DNA of 64,000 bases from Datnioides undecimradiatus (GCA_008933995.1 WARS01000007.1:9851676-9915675); one strand, 5' to 3'. Positions 12,301 to 24,585 are shown, counted from the stretch's first letter. Numbers and translations: made by a program. Notes: generated by a model from the sequence alone, not told the origin.

Positions 12301-15300
12301 TTTATAGCAAAGTCTTTTTCCTGAAGTGCAAAGTGCTTATCTCAGACAGCTCTCTTCTCTCTCTCTCTCTCTCTCTCTCTTTAAATGCCTTTCTAATCAA
12401 GTGGAGTTAAGGACATTTGAAACCGTCGAAATTACACAAAAATATCAGAGCATAATTCTGAAATTATGAAACCAACACCATGAAGAAACGGTGCTAATTT
12501 AGTGTCAGGCCCTGGCAGAAACGGGGATAAAAGGAGCAGACACGGCTGACTGGAAGAGGCTGTGAAATATGATGTGCTGGAAGGCTGCAGTGGAATATAA
12601 AACGATGTGGCCTGTGCCAGTAGATAAGGGAGTATTGAATGGTGCTTGTGCACATTATCAGGCAAACTGTGGTGACATTTGGATAGGTGGGTGATGGCTG
12701 GGGCTCAGATGATTGGCTGTGTTTGAACTGCAAATGAGCTGCCAGAGTTCAGGGGAAGTGAGTGTGAATGCCTGATATTTGTACTGTATATTTTCTGTTT
12801 AAACCTTTACTAGATAGAATACGGTTTGTGGGATGATGAAAGGATTAAAAAACATATATATTTAAAAATAAATAAATATTTATTAATTTAATATGTGTTC
12901 ACTCTCAGTAGATAACAAATTATTATTATTATTATTATTATTATTCCCAGAAAAAGAATTTGCTATTTTATTCAACGTCGTCCTCTGGTCATGAAGTGTT
13001 CGCTTTCAAACTAAAAAAAACATACTAATGTTTTTGTACGGTCTAGCTCCTTAAATAATAAGCCCTGTAGTTTTAACATTTGTGCACATCATTGTAAAAT
13101 AGTTTAAATACAGTGAACGATTATTTAATGCATTTTCCAACCATTCTATTCTATTTCCATTGAAATTTGGAAACAAGGTCAAAGCAGCAGACTGTTGAAA
13201 TGTGCTTGAAAGTTGTGGAAGTTATTATAGTGCAGTCATTTTTGTCAGTGTTCTTTTTTTTTTTTTTAGTTTTTAGAGTGAAAGCAACGCAGAAGTTTCA
13301 TATAAATCAGCACTTAAATCACTTTCCCAGACAGAGATAACGTACCATTGACAAAAGACCGGTGTGTAGAATTTAGTGGAAGTTGGTGCAGGTTGCAATC
13401 GACGGTCTGAACCATGGGGGATAAATAAAAAGCAAGTGCATTATTGTATTTCACAACAAGTTCAAGTTTTGATGATGCATTGTTTGTATCCCATTTAAGA
13501 CCAGGTAGACAAGAGGCCTGGATTTAAACTTGAAAAAAATGAATGACATGCAATTCCTGTCAAATTATTGGTCAGGAAGGTGGTGCGAGATAATGAGATG
13601 TTTCTGTCAAATTGCCCAGCTGGTCTCCATTTCTCCAGCAAAATTGTTATTGCATCGCTTAATAATGAGAAAAAGGGTAATTCTGTATCGCATGACATTG
13701 AGGGAAGAAAACCAACACCAACAACAGAGTAAGAGGAAGAAAACAGAATAACTGTAGCGATCCCTCTGTCAACCAAACCTCAGACAATTATTTTTTAGCC
13801 ATGTTCTTCTGGTGGCCCCAGAGGCATGTTCTTTTCGTCCTCATTGGGATGACATTTTAAAAACCTGCAATATTTATTAAAGGGTAAATGTTATCTGAAG
13901 TCTTTGTCCTAATTTGACCTGTTGCTTTCATTTCTATCGTTCCTTGTCCTTAAAAGGAAAGAAATCCAGCTCTTCTTTGACCACTCTGAGCCCACTTTGA
14001 TGCGATCATACAAAATGACGCCTTTGTAGTTCACTGGGAAGCAAATACTATGATTGTCATTCATACTGTGTCAGTCTCAAACTTATTTTCTAAACCAGAG
14101 AGACACATTTCTACTTTTGTCGTTGCGCATTTAAGTTCTGTTTCCTTTTTCTGTTTGTATTTCACTGTTGAGGGCAGGTAATTGTATCTCTCTATAGCTG
14201 ACCTGAAGAGGTCAAACAGAAGTGGGCCCACATTACAAAAGCTTAGAGAAGAGGAGGAGAATGACTAGAAATCTAATAATGGACAGAGGGAGAGAGAAAA
14301 CCCCGCTGAATACAAGCTTTTGTTGGGCTGCCAAAAGAGCTTTGGGACTGAGGAGTAGAGCTGCAATGACCTAGGTGACATTGGTCTGATGTGTGTGACA
14401 GCAGCCAGAGGGCAGTGGTAAGCCACAGAGAGAGTGCAAATGTGGAGTCCAAACCTTTTCACTGGGCAATCATTGATGAATACTCAGTTTGTCCAAAAAA
14501 TGGATTTTCTTAGACATACTAAAATGACTTTTTTGTTAATCACAGGGTAGTATTCTTCAGTATTCTACAGAAGTGTTAGTTGGATCATTGAACAGCATCA
14601 ACAAGAAGGAGAGCTCTCCCCAACCACTGCTAAATCTCTGACAAGGAAAGTGAAGGTGTGTTGCTGTTGTCTGACCCCATCAATCTCCACCAGGGCCGAT
14701 GTATCGTCTGGAGAAGCAGACAGAGCCGAACGTTGCAGTAGACCTGGACTCGACGCTGGAGAGTCAGAGCACACTGGAGTTCTGCCTGGTCAGAGAAAAC
14801 AGTAAGTGATCCCTGTAGGTCAGATGGGTTTCACCACCACAACTGCCATATCGTCTCAATGAGTGACCCTACGGCTGGTTCACTCCACAAGCTTCACTTA
14901 TCCTCTTATCTGACAGAAGTTGTAGATATAACCGCTTCACACTCAGATGTGAGATCACAGCTTTACCCCATGAATCTCATGGACACTGTGGAGATATGAT
15001 TGGACACTGCTTTCAGAACCATTTAGTCCACTTTTCCTCCAAAACATCCTCAACTTCATGATAAATTCATAACTCATCAAAAAGTTCAGGGTTTGATCAA
15101 GTTTGTGGTGTAAGTTTTGGTTTTAGTGACCCAAGAGCTTGTGATCGTCATCATTGAATTTAGTTCCACACAGCACCTGTTTTCACAGCTCCGTCAGAAC
15201 AGTTGCTGTAAATGTAGTTCGTCTTCCACAGAATGTTTTTTCCTACTCTGTCATTTTTGATTGTTAATGAAAAGCTTTTTAACCACGTTTTACTCTGTAG

Positions 15301-18300
15301 TGTAGGACGTAATAGATTTATTAACATGGGTGACCCCCACTTCCTGTGCACACATGTCAATGCAGCTTAAGAAAAAATAGCCACATCTGCTTTGATGCAA
15401 CAGATCTGCAAGTAAATAAAAACACGAATGAATTCTTGACTCATAAATATTTGGGTGCCTAGATCTCTGAATCAACATTGTGATTGTAATTTGATAAATT
15501 GTGCAATCCTACTCCTTAACGTGAGATTTCTTTGATCAGTTTTGATTTGTTTTCCTTCTGTGTCTAGGCTCCAGAGGCGAGGAGAGCTCAGAAGAAGACC
15601 CTCCTATTGACATCACCACAGTCCAAGACATGTTGAGCAGTCACCACTATAAGTCCTTCAAGATCAGTATGATCCACAAGCTGCGCTTCACCACAGATGT
15701 CCAGCTAGGTACAAACTACTCACTGCAGACTCCAAAACTCAGCCAGATAATTTCAGAATTTCCCCATTTCCCAGCTGAAAACACATGCTGCCTTTGATCG
15801 ATACCTTCTTTTATCTCGCATCTCTGTATTGAAATCCTTAAATTCAAAGTTATGTTTGGCAGCTGACAAACCTTCCATACACCAGCTTCTGTGTGTGTTG
15901 ATGTATACAGAGGAGAGTGCATATTCTGTGTTTGGATGTAGTCTATACCTCTGCTGCGTCATAATGAAAGCTCACTTAGCACAAATATGTAGTTTCTAAC
16001 CGCAATCACAGAAAGAGATTCTACAACAGAAACACACAGCCGTCGCCACTGGTGGCTTTGATGGAGCTTGAGGTGTCCCCATTCTGTCGAGTTCCCCTTT
16101 TTCAAGGACCATAGCTTACTGTTTATTACCATTTACAACAACAAAACAGGAAACCAAACGCTGACAATCAAATGAAAATCAGCTTTTCAAAGAATTTTCC
16201 TATTGCACATCAGCTGCGCAAAGGGCGAAGCATCAGCAGGGTGCACATACAATATTGAGCTTTAATTGCTTTATCGTATTTCTGCAAAAGTATACAAAGC
16301 AAAATAAAAATGGTGTAAAACAGGCAGCAAGAGTTGTAGCCAGACAAACAAAATCTTTCCTATGGCCACTTTTGACAAGTGAAAATCTGACCTTGCCACC
16401 AAAATCCCACCCAGGAGACCAAGAGCTCGCTTGCCACTATGTCTTTATGGACGTTTGCATGCCAATTGACCACTTAATTTCAGTTATAAAGTTTGTAGAT
16501 GACACCATAGTTATAGGCCTTGAGACAGCCCTACAGGAATGAGATCTGCACCTCAAATCAGACTTTAGGAAGTTCAAAACCTCCTACACATACGTGAGCA
16601 GAGTTGAAGTAAAGTGTGTTCCCAGCTTTGAGTTTCTTGGAGTCCACATTGATGAGGACCTTACATAAACATCAAATACCACGAATAAGGCCCGAAGACA
16701 CATAATCCTGACCAATCTGGTACAATAACTACACCAGCAGACCAGAGAACCCTACAGTGGGTCATCAGTGCAGCCCAGCTCATCACTGGTACCCAGCTCC
16801 ATAAAAGACATTTACCATTAACAGTAGTCCCAAGGTGTGATCCATGCTGAATTATAGGCCTGCAACACCGTAGAGTTAAACTCTAAATTGCTTTCCCATG
16901 TTGAGTGAAACAATTGAGTAAAAGATAAAAACAGTTTCAAAGAGTTATAAGATATTATTATGTGTCTTCTTTGGAAGATGTGGGTACCGAATTTCATAAC
17001 AATGCATCCAATGGTTTTTGACATATTTTACTGGTAACCAAAATTGATGGACCGTCTGATTAGAGCTGCCGTCGTTAAAGCTCCACACTGCCAGTATGGA
17101 GTAGAGATAACAGTGAACTCTTCAAATATATCCAAAAGCAGCTGTTACGTTTTTCCATACAAAATTTAAAAGGCAACTTCTTCTAGTTGTAGTCAAAAGA
17201 AGAGAGATTATCCTGAGTATGACATGTGTCTTAGTTCATGTACTGAAACACAACATTATTTTTCTTCAGGCATTTCAGGAGAGAAAGTGGAGATCGACCC
17301 TGTCACCAATCAGAAGGCCAGCACTAAGTTCTGGATTCGACAGAAACCCATTTCTATCGACTCAGACCACCTCTGTGCCTGTGACCTTGTAGAGGAGAGA
17401 AGCCCCAGTGAGTGGACCACAGACACGCTTGATCTGTTTTCACATCTGTACACAATACTCACAGCAGAAGCACACAAACATACATTATAAACTGATCAGA
17501 GGTTAAAACTGGTTTAGAGGTTAAAATTGTGAGTCCTGTTGAACTTTTCCTCATTTTCTGTCAGTTCTATCTGAAACACACACCCTGAAGAACTGCTTGG
17601 CCCATGCCTGTGCATTCAATAATACTGAATCATATTAATACACGAGTCCCAGTGTGCAGATTTGTTGTGCTGTTGTTTTGGCAGTCCTACTGCTCGTGCA
17701 AATCATTTCATGAAGGAAGAACCGACTCGAGCTTTAGCTTTACATTGATGGTCTTTACTGAGCATCGCAAAGACTCCTCTTCTTGTCCTTATAGTAGCTG
17801 TTCTGGAGCTTTTGATAGTGTCTTACAGTCCTTTTCAGCGGACGGACTTTTTTAGTAATCAACTCTCACCGAGGAACATCTTGTGATATGATCGAAAGCT
17901 CCAGAAGAGTCATGAAAATGTATATTGGATATGGAAACACTGTAATTTTCAGTCTTGTACACAGTAAACTGTTACAGCCTTACCAGCAGGCTGTGGTGGA
18001 CAAAACGCAGCAAGAAAAACAGGATCAGCATTTAATCTGGTGTATTTTAGTCGATGTCCTTCAGATCGGTTCGGGTCATCTCTGGTCCTAAACGTTTGCA
18101 ATGACATTTTCTTTTGCATGTTCAGTGTATAACATGCTCAACTGGCCTTGTTTTAGGTAATTGGATTAGATTTGATCATGTTAACGCTGACAGAGCCAAT
18201 AAAGCCATGAATACAGTCACAAACTGCGAATATTCACTTTGCCTTTTTTCGGCTGTCAAGGTATTTTCATATCGAATATCATGCCAGTCTTTTTCTTATA

Positions 18301-19418
18301 ATAGCACCTCCCTCTCACATGATGATGCCAAATCAAATTGACGTTTTGCTTAATCTCATTATGACATTTGTGCCCCATGAAGAATCAGGTAGCTTTTCTT
18401 TTTGGGTCATTTGGAATTGAGTTTTTTTATCCAGCTCACATCCTGCAGCAGGTCGTCTTCCTCAGTTCTGAGGAGAACTGACACTTCCACAGTTTGCCTC
18501 TCGGATCATACAAAGACCTGACTGGAGGTTGGAATGACTTCCTTTGTCCGTTTCTGTCTCATTAAACATGCTCTTCCTCCGTGTCTTACAGGTCATGCGA
18601 TATTTAAGCTCACTTATCTCAGCAACCACGACTACAAGCCTCTCTACTTCGAGTCTGATGCTGCCACTGTCAATGAAATTGTGCTAAAGGTGAGTTCTGG
18701 CTGTATGTCTGTGCTGAAACTTGATTCTCTTTTCTACAAACCAAACTTTAACAGTTTAGACTCAGACTGGGCAGGAGTAAATATTGGCGCACCTGCTCAT
18801 AAGCAGTCTAATGGAGTTCCTGATGAGGAAGAGACGGATGAAGGCAGAGGGTCTCTCCGTACCATTTAAATAGCAGTTCACCAGGTGCAGGTGTACCAGG
18901 TTTTTAAAGGGAATGAGGGATGACGCTCAGACTGGTTTCATACATGTTACACTCCAACCATATAAGACTAAATACAACCTGTTTGTGCCCTGCATTTTAC
19001 TTTGCACCCAGATTCTGTGCTGTAGTAGAAGTATGCACCACTGTAGCTCATTTAAACAGGCATGGCTGTTTTTAACCCTCAGCTTTAACCAAGGCTCCAG
19101 TTTCCCACAGTCACTCACAACTTTACTGTCTAAGCTTGTCAGTGTCATTTGTAGCTACAGCAGCTGTTTGATAAGCTCTTATAAACCTACATTACCTTGT
19201 CCACCACCGAACATGGCCAAAACTCCATGTTCATTCTTGACTTTGACATAGAACAGGGCCCACTTACTGTTTTTTGTTTTCATGTTTGTTTCCAGGTGAA
19301 CTATATTCTGGAGTCTCGGGCCAGCACCTCCCGGGCTGATTACTTTGCCCAGAAGCAGCGGAAACTGAGCCGCCGGACCAGCTTCAGTTTCCAGAAAGAC
19401 AAGAAGACCGGCCAGTAG
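6081..19418 (+). CDS. mapkap1: mapkap1 / SIN1, mTORC2 subunit (complete, 11 coding exons)
   Basis: SIN1 is a core subunit of mTOR complex 2. It recruits AKT, SGK and PKC through its CRIM domain and binds membranes and RAS through its RBD and PH domains. Eleven exons join with consistent phases (join 6081-6363, 8858-8947, 9041-9189, 9515-9687, 9782-9958, 10556-10665, 14694-14801, 15568-15708, 17270-17407, 18592-18689, 19296-19418) into 1590 nt, or 529 residues, against 522 in human. By alignment with human, offset +8, CRIM is about residues 147-275, the RAS-binding domain 287-361 and the PH domain 390-495. The start is MAFLDNP, identical to human in the first seven residues. The AKT/S6K site RRRSNT is kept at Thr94 (human Thr86). 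The 8-residue excess lies in the Ser/Gly-rich part of exon 1, and the C-terminus ends KKTGQ, one residue shorter than human. All introns are GT-AG. The neighbour upstream is pbx3, divergent. Confidence 0.96.
6364..8857 (+). other. mapkap1: mapkap1 intron after coding exon 1
   Basis: This GT-AG intron of about 2.5 kb has a short GT microsatellite (7623-7641). No coding or RNA gene was seen inside it. Confidence 0.85.
7623..7641 (+). repeat. (GT)n microsatellite
   Basis: Nine GT units in the first mapkap1 coding intron. Confidence 0.85.
8858..8947 (+). CDS. mapkap1: mapkap1 coding exon 2
   Basis: Acceptor is TTCTTTTCAG and donor CAG|GTAGTG. It encodes [19 protein letters not shown] and the IQWKER block, nearly identical to human SIN1. 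Confidence 0.95.
9041..9189 (+). CDS. mapkap1: mapkap1 coding exon 3
   Basis: Acceptor is TTCTGTCCAG and donor AAG|GTTAGT, phase 0. It encodes the [11 protein letters not shown] segment and the conserved [20 protein letters not shown] run leading into the CRIM domain. The intron before it is only 93 bp. Confidence 0.95.
9515..9687 (+). CDS. mapkap1: mapkap1 coding exon 4 (CRIM domain)
   Basis: Acceptor is CTTTTTTAG and donor CAA|GTGAGC, phase 2. It encodes [18 protein letters not shown] through [19 protein letters not shown], the first half of the CRIM substrate-binding domain. Confidence 0.95.
9782..9958 (+). CDS. mapkap1: mapkap1 coding exon 5 (CRIM domain)
   Basis: Acceptor is CATCTCCACAG and donor AAT|GTAAGT, phase 2. 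It encodes the acidic CRIM loop ([17 protein letters not shown]) that contacts AGC-kinase substrates, and SLFVRI at its end. The preceding intron is 94 bp. Confidence 0.95.
10556..10665 (+). CDS. mapkap1: mapkap1 coding exon 6
   Basis: Acceptor is TTTCCATTTCAG and donor CAG|GTAAGA, phase 1. It encodes [20 protein letters not shown] and the basic [10 protein letters not shown] segment, the beginning of the RAS-binding region. Confidence 0.94.
12355..12381 (+). repeat. (CT)n microsatellite
   Basis: About 13 uninterrupted CT units lie in the large mapkap1 intron. Confidence 0.9.
12919..12945 (+). repeat. (TTA)n microsatellite
   Basis: Nine or so perfect ATT/TTA units lie in the large mapkap1 intron. 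Confidence 0.9.
13350..13416 (+). repeat. Short teleost interspersed-repeat fragment
   Basis: The words GTGTGTAGAATTTAGTGG and, a little further on, GGTTGCAATC resemble an interspersed repeat that I recall from many percomorph genomes. Only this short piece is recognisable. The family name is not known to me and the boundaries are approximate. Confidence 0.35.
14694..14801 (+). CDS. mapkap1: mapkap1 coding exon 7 (RAS-binding domain)
   Basis: Acceptor is ATCTCCACCAG and donor ACA|GTAAGT, phase 1. It encodes [20 protein letters not shown] and EFCLVREN, part of the SIN1 RBD. Confidence 0.95.
15568..15708 (+). CDS. mapkap1: mapkap1 coding exon 8 (linker and PH start)
   Basis: Acceptor is TTCTGTGTCTAG and donor TAG|GTACAA, phase 1. 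It encodes an acidic linker ([14 protein letters not shown]), then [20 protein letters not shown] and [10 protein letters not shown], where the PH domain begins. The sequence KLRFTT holds Thr406, equivalent to human Thr398, whose human context is RLRFTT. Confidence 0.95.
16430..16830 (+). mobile_element. Degenerate non-LTR (LINE) reverse-transcriptase fragment
   Basis: The plus strand keeps the reverse-transcriptase catalytic signature as [11 protein letters not shown] (about 16489-16521; usual form FADDTTV). Further on, after frame breaks, it has [16 protein letters not shown], the region after the catalytic motif in fish LINEs of the L2/Rex type. Stop codons (for example TAA after DLT) and frame shifts show that it is dead. 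It sits in the intron between mapkap1 exons 8 and 9, in the gene's sense orientation. No endonuclease domain or 3' tail could be traced, so it is a truncated relic. Confidence 0.75.
17270..17407 (+). CDS. mapkap1: mapkap1 coding exon 9 (PH domain)
   Basis: Acceptor is TTTTTCTTCAG and donor CCA|GTGAGT, phase 1. It encodes [20 protein letters not shown] and [16 protein letters not shown], in the SIN1 PH domain. Confidence 0.95.
18592..18689 (+). CDS. mapkap1: mapkap1 coding exon 10 (PH domain)
   Basis: Acceptor is CGTGTCTTACAG and donor AAG|GTGAGT, phase 0. It encodes [20 protein letters not shown] and [12 protein letters not shown], the end of the PH domain. Confidence 0.95.
19296..19418 (+). 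CDS. mapkap1: mapkap1 coding exon 11 (C-terminus and stop)
   Basis: Acceptor is TTTGTTTCCAG. It encodes [20 protein letters not shown] and the basic [15 protein letters not shown] tail, then TAG at 19416-19418. Confidence 0.95.
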   Translation: MNYILESRASTSRADYFAQKQRKLSRRTSFSFQKDKKTGQ

Positions 19419-20060
19419 ACAGACTGAAGCTGCTCAGCCACTTGTCTGTCTGTATGCGCACAGACAGGCGCATAAACAAGGCCTGACAGTCTCACACACA
19501 GACTGCATCAGGCTAAACAGAAGTGGAGCCTGACAGGAAAGTCACGTCAGAGAAGATGAGAGGAAGGGTGTGACGAGCAGAAAACAGACGAGGAAGACAC
19601 GTCTCTGCTTCAGCTGATCGAGGTGGATGCCCCTGAAACCTCTCAAACGAAGAGCAAAGAGTCCATGAGCAAAAACAAACTTGTTATGTTTTTCCAAAAA
19701 GAGGAAAAGACTTTTGGGACAAGTTTTGGCTGCCAAGTCATCGTCAGTTCTTGTTCATTCACTGCCTCTGAATTTAAACGCCATCCTTCAGGGTGGATCT
19801 GTACAGTTTCAACTAGTTGGTTACGTACACCCAACAAACAAATCAGAGCTACACGCTAAATCTTTGCTTTTGTCCTCCATCTTTAAGAGATTTAACACAA
19901 GAACATGAAAAGAATACCTTCACGTTTTTAATGTACTGTACATAAACATTTTACCTTCAGGAAATGAAATAATTATGATATAGAAATGAAATGGCCCTGT
20001 CTGGATTTTTACAGATCAGTAACTGTCTGCCTTGAATTAAAGAGATCAAATCCTTGACAA
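19419..20060 (+). other. mapkap1: mapkap1 3' UTR (probable)
   Basis: The sequence after the mapkap1 stop is non-coding. The first plausible poly(A) signal is ATTAAA at 20036-20041, followed within 25 bases by an interspersed repeat. A longer or shorter UTR is possible. Confidence 0.5.
20036..20041 (+). terminator. mapkap1: Candidate mapkap1 poly(A) signal ATTAAA
   Basis: This is the commonest variant hexamer, about 620 bases after the stop codon. No competing AATAAA on this strand was noticed between the stop and this point. Confidence 0.4.
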
Positions 20061-20064
20061 TGAC

Positions 20065-20230
20065 TGTACTCAGTTGCCAGTTTATTAGGTACACCTAGTT
20101 ACAGCTAATACAGTCTAATTCAACAGTCCTGTAATAAACGGTCATGAATTATGATGATCACTTTTTATTGAAATTGAATTAAGAGCTGTGAGAGTAATTA
20201 ACTTAGTTCAACATCACAAACTGCACTGTT
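20065..20230. mobile_element. Interspersed repeat with the GTTTATTAGGTACACC-type end
   Basis: ACTCAGTTGCCAGTTTATTA followed by GGTACACCTAGTTACAGC, and then a segment like AATACAGTCTAATTCAACAG, matches from memory a short interspersed element found in very many teleost genomes. It is probably non-autonomous. The right-hand end is diverged and was set by eye. Confidence 0.55.
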
Positions 20231-23200
20231 CAGAATGACAGTGCATTTCAATTGGCTCCTCTCTAGCTTCATGAATGAAGGATTTAATTCACTCACTGTT
20301 GCATTAGACTCCATTAATTTTAGCCTTTTGACTGGGTGTGTTTACACTGTTGATTCAGGTTGTTCAGGTGTGATCGTGGCACATTTTTAGGGTTTTCAAC
20401 AAGATGACGCTTCATATGAAAGAGACAGCTACAGAAATGGTGAATTGTATTTTGGTAAATTGAACAACATGCAGCACACAGGGACTCATAAGACATTTTA
20501 ATGCCTTTACTATATGCTGTCTCTGTCTGTTGCCATAGCCGTATGCTTTCTCATTGAACAGCAAACTCACAGTGACTGCAGAAAACGTGGCTGCATCATC
20601 TGTGTCATCAATGACCGAAGTCGGGCTCTAGTTTTGGTTCACACCTTGCCGCCATTTTGACGCAAGAAAATCCACATTTTTGCACTGGGATGGAGCGGAG
20701 GTCAGAGTGATAACAAACAACCATTTATTCACCACCACTTTAGTGCTATGAAGTCATGCTTAGATGAAGATGCCGACAGCTCAGGCAATTCCACTGATCG
20801 ATAGTTGGTGTTGGCATCACATGAAGTAACGTAGCATTGCTCCACCTAAAGTCAATTACATTGCCACCATACCGGCCACACCGTACAAGCGACTGAGCAA
20901 GAGTTCAATTCACCCAACAAAACTGCTCGTTTGTGAATGTTTCATACACAGATGCCATGATTCTGCACACACAGTAACTTTGCAAACAAATACAGTGGTC
21001 TCCTTCCAACTGCCTATCTGATCTCCCTCCAGCAACCCTGTGTCTGAATCCAAATGTGCACCCTCCAGACTTGCAGTCTGAGATCTGAGACCTTTGACAG
21101 CAGTACCATGACGAGTTCACAGATTTCACATCAAGTCTGCAAGGGTGCTGGACCGAGATGGGACCTCAAGTGGCTCCAAGGAAATGAACTGTAGATCCTG
21201 ACTCCAATCCATTCAAGGTATTTGTCTGACCAGTGCCAAGTTTATATGGGATATAACAGATAGTAGCTATAACAGATATAATCAGTATTTACAGTATAAT
21301 TTTCCCTTTATATGAGCTGTTGAACATTGCATATATTATATTTACATGAAACCTGCAAGTGCGGGTCTTCACAGTGTATAGGGACTAAAGCCAAATCTTT
21401 CCATGTCTTTGCAGATTATAGTAAACTTATCTAAACTTTGTGCACTATCAAGTTTAACTACTTCAAATAACAAAATACAATAAAAGTAACTAAAACAATG
21501 TATCACTCTATTCACGTTAGTATAGATTATGGATATGAAAAGTCTGGTCTGCACCTCAAGCAGACTGTGTCCACAGAACTCCCACTTGAGACTCGTTGTG
21601 GACCTAACATGAGAACATGTGGGTAAAGGATTCAGCATGCATCATTTGTCATCGTAGCCCTGACACTTTGTTCAAGTATACTGAGACTGTGAGACATTCA
21701 CCAGACACAGAAACTGTTCTGGGCTCAGATCCAGCCTCAAAGACCTCCAGTAAAGTACATCATACATCATCACATCGCTTCAGGTTTTCCACAGTCAACT
21801 GTAAAATTAAGATGACATCATCATTAAAAAACACGTTTTATAATGTTTCACTAATGCGCCTCAAAATATTGCATTGGAGTTAATGGATGAAGAGGGTGTC
21901 TTTGATGAGAAACAGGTACTGTATATAAAAATAAAATTAAAGTCATCAGTGAGAAACAAAAGTGGCAAGCTCGAGCCTGTTCACGTGCTTTTTAAAAATA
22001 CTTATCAGAATCAGATTAATTTTGTGGTCTTTATTAAGCAAAGTTAAATTAATCATAATCATATAATCTAACAAAGTTCAGAGTAATTGCTGTCTATCTA
22101 AGCCAGTATAGAGATTTTTCTTCCTCTGTGCTTCTTTATGACGGATGCACATAAATTTAATATTTTGTCTTGTTTCTTATATTTGCTTTGACTTCTGATA
22201 CATTGACAGTGGAGCTCTGCACTGAGCCGAAACATGTTTTTCACAAACAGTTCTGCTGCCATCTGGTGGTCAAAACCAGTATAAACTCAACATGTGGGCT
22301 ACACATTAACATGTTAAATGTCACACAAAAATGTTCTGGGAGCACATACGCTCTGCTCAGTAACACACACAGTATCTGTGTTAACAGCTCCTGATCCAAG
22401 TCAGCAAACTGATCTGAGAGCAGATTCAGAACAGTTTCAGCCGTTTTAATACACATCCTAACTGTTCATATAGGTCTCACAGGCAGCAGTCATAATGGTA
22501 TATTGGTCAAGTTAGTGCTGACTGCCTGACTTCATACTACAAGATCATCTTCTCACAGAGCCTCAGTTGGTCTCATTTAATTGTCAAATTAAAACGTCCA
22601 CATTTGAGGGTTGTATAAGGTCGCAGCATGGGAAGTGATGCAGTATAATGCAGGAGGATTATGCAAATAAGGGGCTTATAATGAGCCGGTGTTCAGGAAC
22701 CACCAAGGAGCCTTGGCCCATCTTGATCATTAGTTCATTAGCTCATTTCCCTTCTCAAAAGCTGTAGAGGTTTGTACTGCACTCAACCTTTAAAAATGAT
22801 CAACCCAGAGACACGATACTGATCCTTTGAAAGTGACGACCACTGTGGGTGCTTTTGAAACAGGAATTCACACTCACAAAGGTTTTTGGTTTCACTGTTT
22901 AAGGAAAGACTTTTTATATAAGGCTTTTGTATAATGGTCCAGTCACTCATTGTACTATGAGGTGACAGCGCTCACAGTCTGTTCAGATTATCTTATTAAT
23001 TATATTGGAGACCATACCAACTTGAAATGTCACTAATAAGGAAACACACAGGAAACTGTGTTTTAAGTCTCATTTTAAGATTGTATTTCAACAGGGTAGG
23101 ATTAAAGTTTTGTTCCATTGCTCTTATTTGCTTTAATGCTTTTAATAATCTTGTCTTTGATGTGATTTGATTTGATCGAAATTTATTCAAATTGGGGGTT

Positions 23201-24585
23201 CTTTGTCATCTCATTTTCCACTCCAAGGAGCAGCAACGAGACAAGAGTGCACTGTCGACCTGTGCAGGGCTGGTGCCAAGACGCCACAGGAAGCGTGTTG
23301 TTCTGCTGCCTTGTGAACAGGGGCCATATTGTGTGAGCATGTGCTGAGCTGCACGTTGAGACACATGAGGAATCGTGGCCTCCATTTGCCCCCAGACATC
23401 AGCTTCACTGACCCCGATACACCTACTACCATACTGTTGTCTCTGTGCTGTGTTTATGTGGTGTGTGTGGATGTGATGCTGCTTGTCTTGTTTCCCTCTC
23501 CTAATGTGTTGGGTGTTAGGTTTTCATCATCTTTTTTGAATCATCAGTGTGGCTTAAATAATTCCAGCCGCTAACCACAAATGAACATTTTCACATTTTT
23601 GGTTTTGTACAAATAAAACAAACAAAACATGAAAACTAGTGAGTTTTACAGCTGTTTACAGGTGTTTATTTGAACTTGGCTTGCTGTTTCCCTTTCCCTC
23701 CAGTCTTCATGTTCAGTGAGTTTAAACACTGGCTCCAGTTCAGTCTTCACATAAACATGACACTGATATCCATTTTTGAGTGAATAATGTTATTGTATTA
23801 CATAGTTTTCCATATTTCAAATGTTTCCTTTTGATCAGGGAACAATTAAGAAACAGAAAACAAACAACAATCTCCAACAAACAACAAAGTCCAGGCACAC
23901 TCTGTATAAGGTTTGTGGCTCCTCCCAAGAGGCAGTGGTCACACTTCTAAAGACCACTACAGGTTGCGTGTTAAATGTGAACGTATTTCAAACATACAAC
24001 TATTGATGTTATTCCTCCTGCAATGTCTTTCTCCAACCAGATGACCACTAGCAGAGCTGAGAAGAGGGATGTCAGATATAAAAGGGCAAACAAACCCCCA
24101 GCAACTGATCTCAGTGATGCTACTCTTGTCAAACTGTGCTACCTATGACTGAACTGCTGAAGCATTTTTAAACTCACTCTATATTCACTCAATATCCAGC
24201 CCCCTCCATCCCACAATGTAGTAAAGGAAAATGTTGGTGCTCATCTCAAACACTGAGGCCAGGTCTCTTCACCCCTTTTTACCTCTGAGATTCTTTCACT
24301 CACCTGACCTACATTCTGTGTGAACACACACACATTCACTGGTGGGTTTTCAGTGCACTTGTATTGACTGTGCCTACAGTTGAGCTGGTCCCCTGAATGA
24401 ACTGCAGAGCTCTAATGTGCTGCACTTATCTGAGCCTCCACAGTCCTGTCAGGCCGCCAGCAGTCACAAAAGATGCTGAGCCGAGTGGCTTGATACCCAG
24501 CCAGAGGAATGAGGCCCACACTATTTTACCCATACTGCTTTACATTCTTTCACTGTCCTGGCCTACATTCAGTTTGAACACATCC

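Larger units (their letters stand above)
10666..14693 (+). other. mapkap1: Large mapkap1 intron with microsatellites and repeat fragments
   Basis: This 4.0 kb GT-AG intron is the largest in the gene. It contains a CT repeat (12355-12381), a TTA repeat (12919-12945), a T run (13253-13268) and a short teleost-type repeat fragment near 13355. Reading frames of 60-140 codons here show no recognisable protein. Confidence 0.8.

Noticed and set aside
23211..23574. Overlapping frames on both strands with moderate GC
   Set aside because: No domain, splice logic or poly(A) context; similarity to any family could not be seen.
24077..24084. TATAAAAG, a possible TATA box on the plus strand
   Set aside because: No exon, CpG enrichment or coding frame follows. 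An 8-base match is expected by chance in AT-rich DNA.
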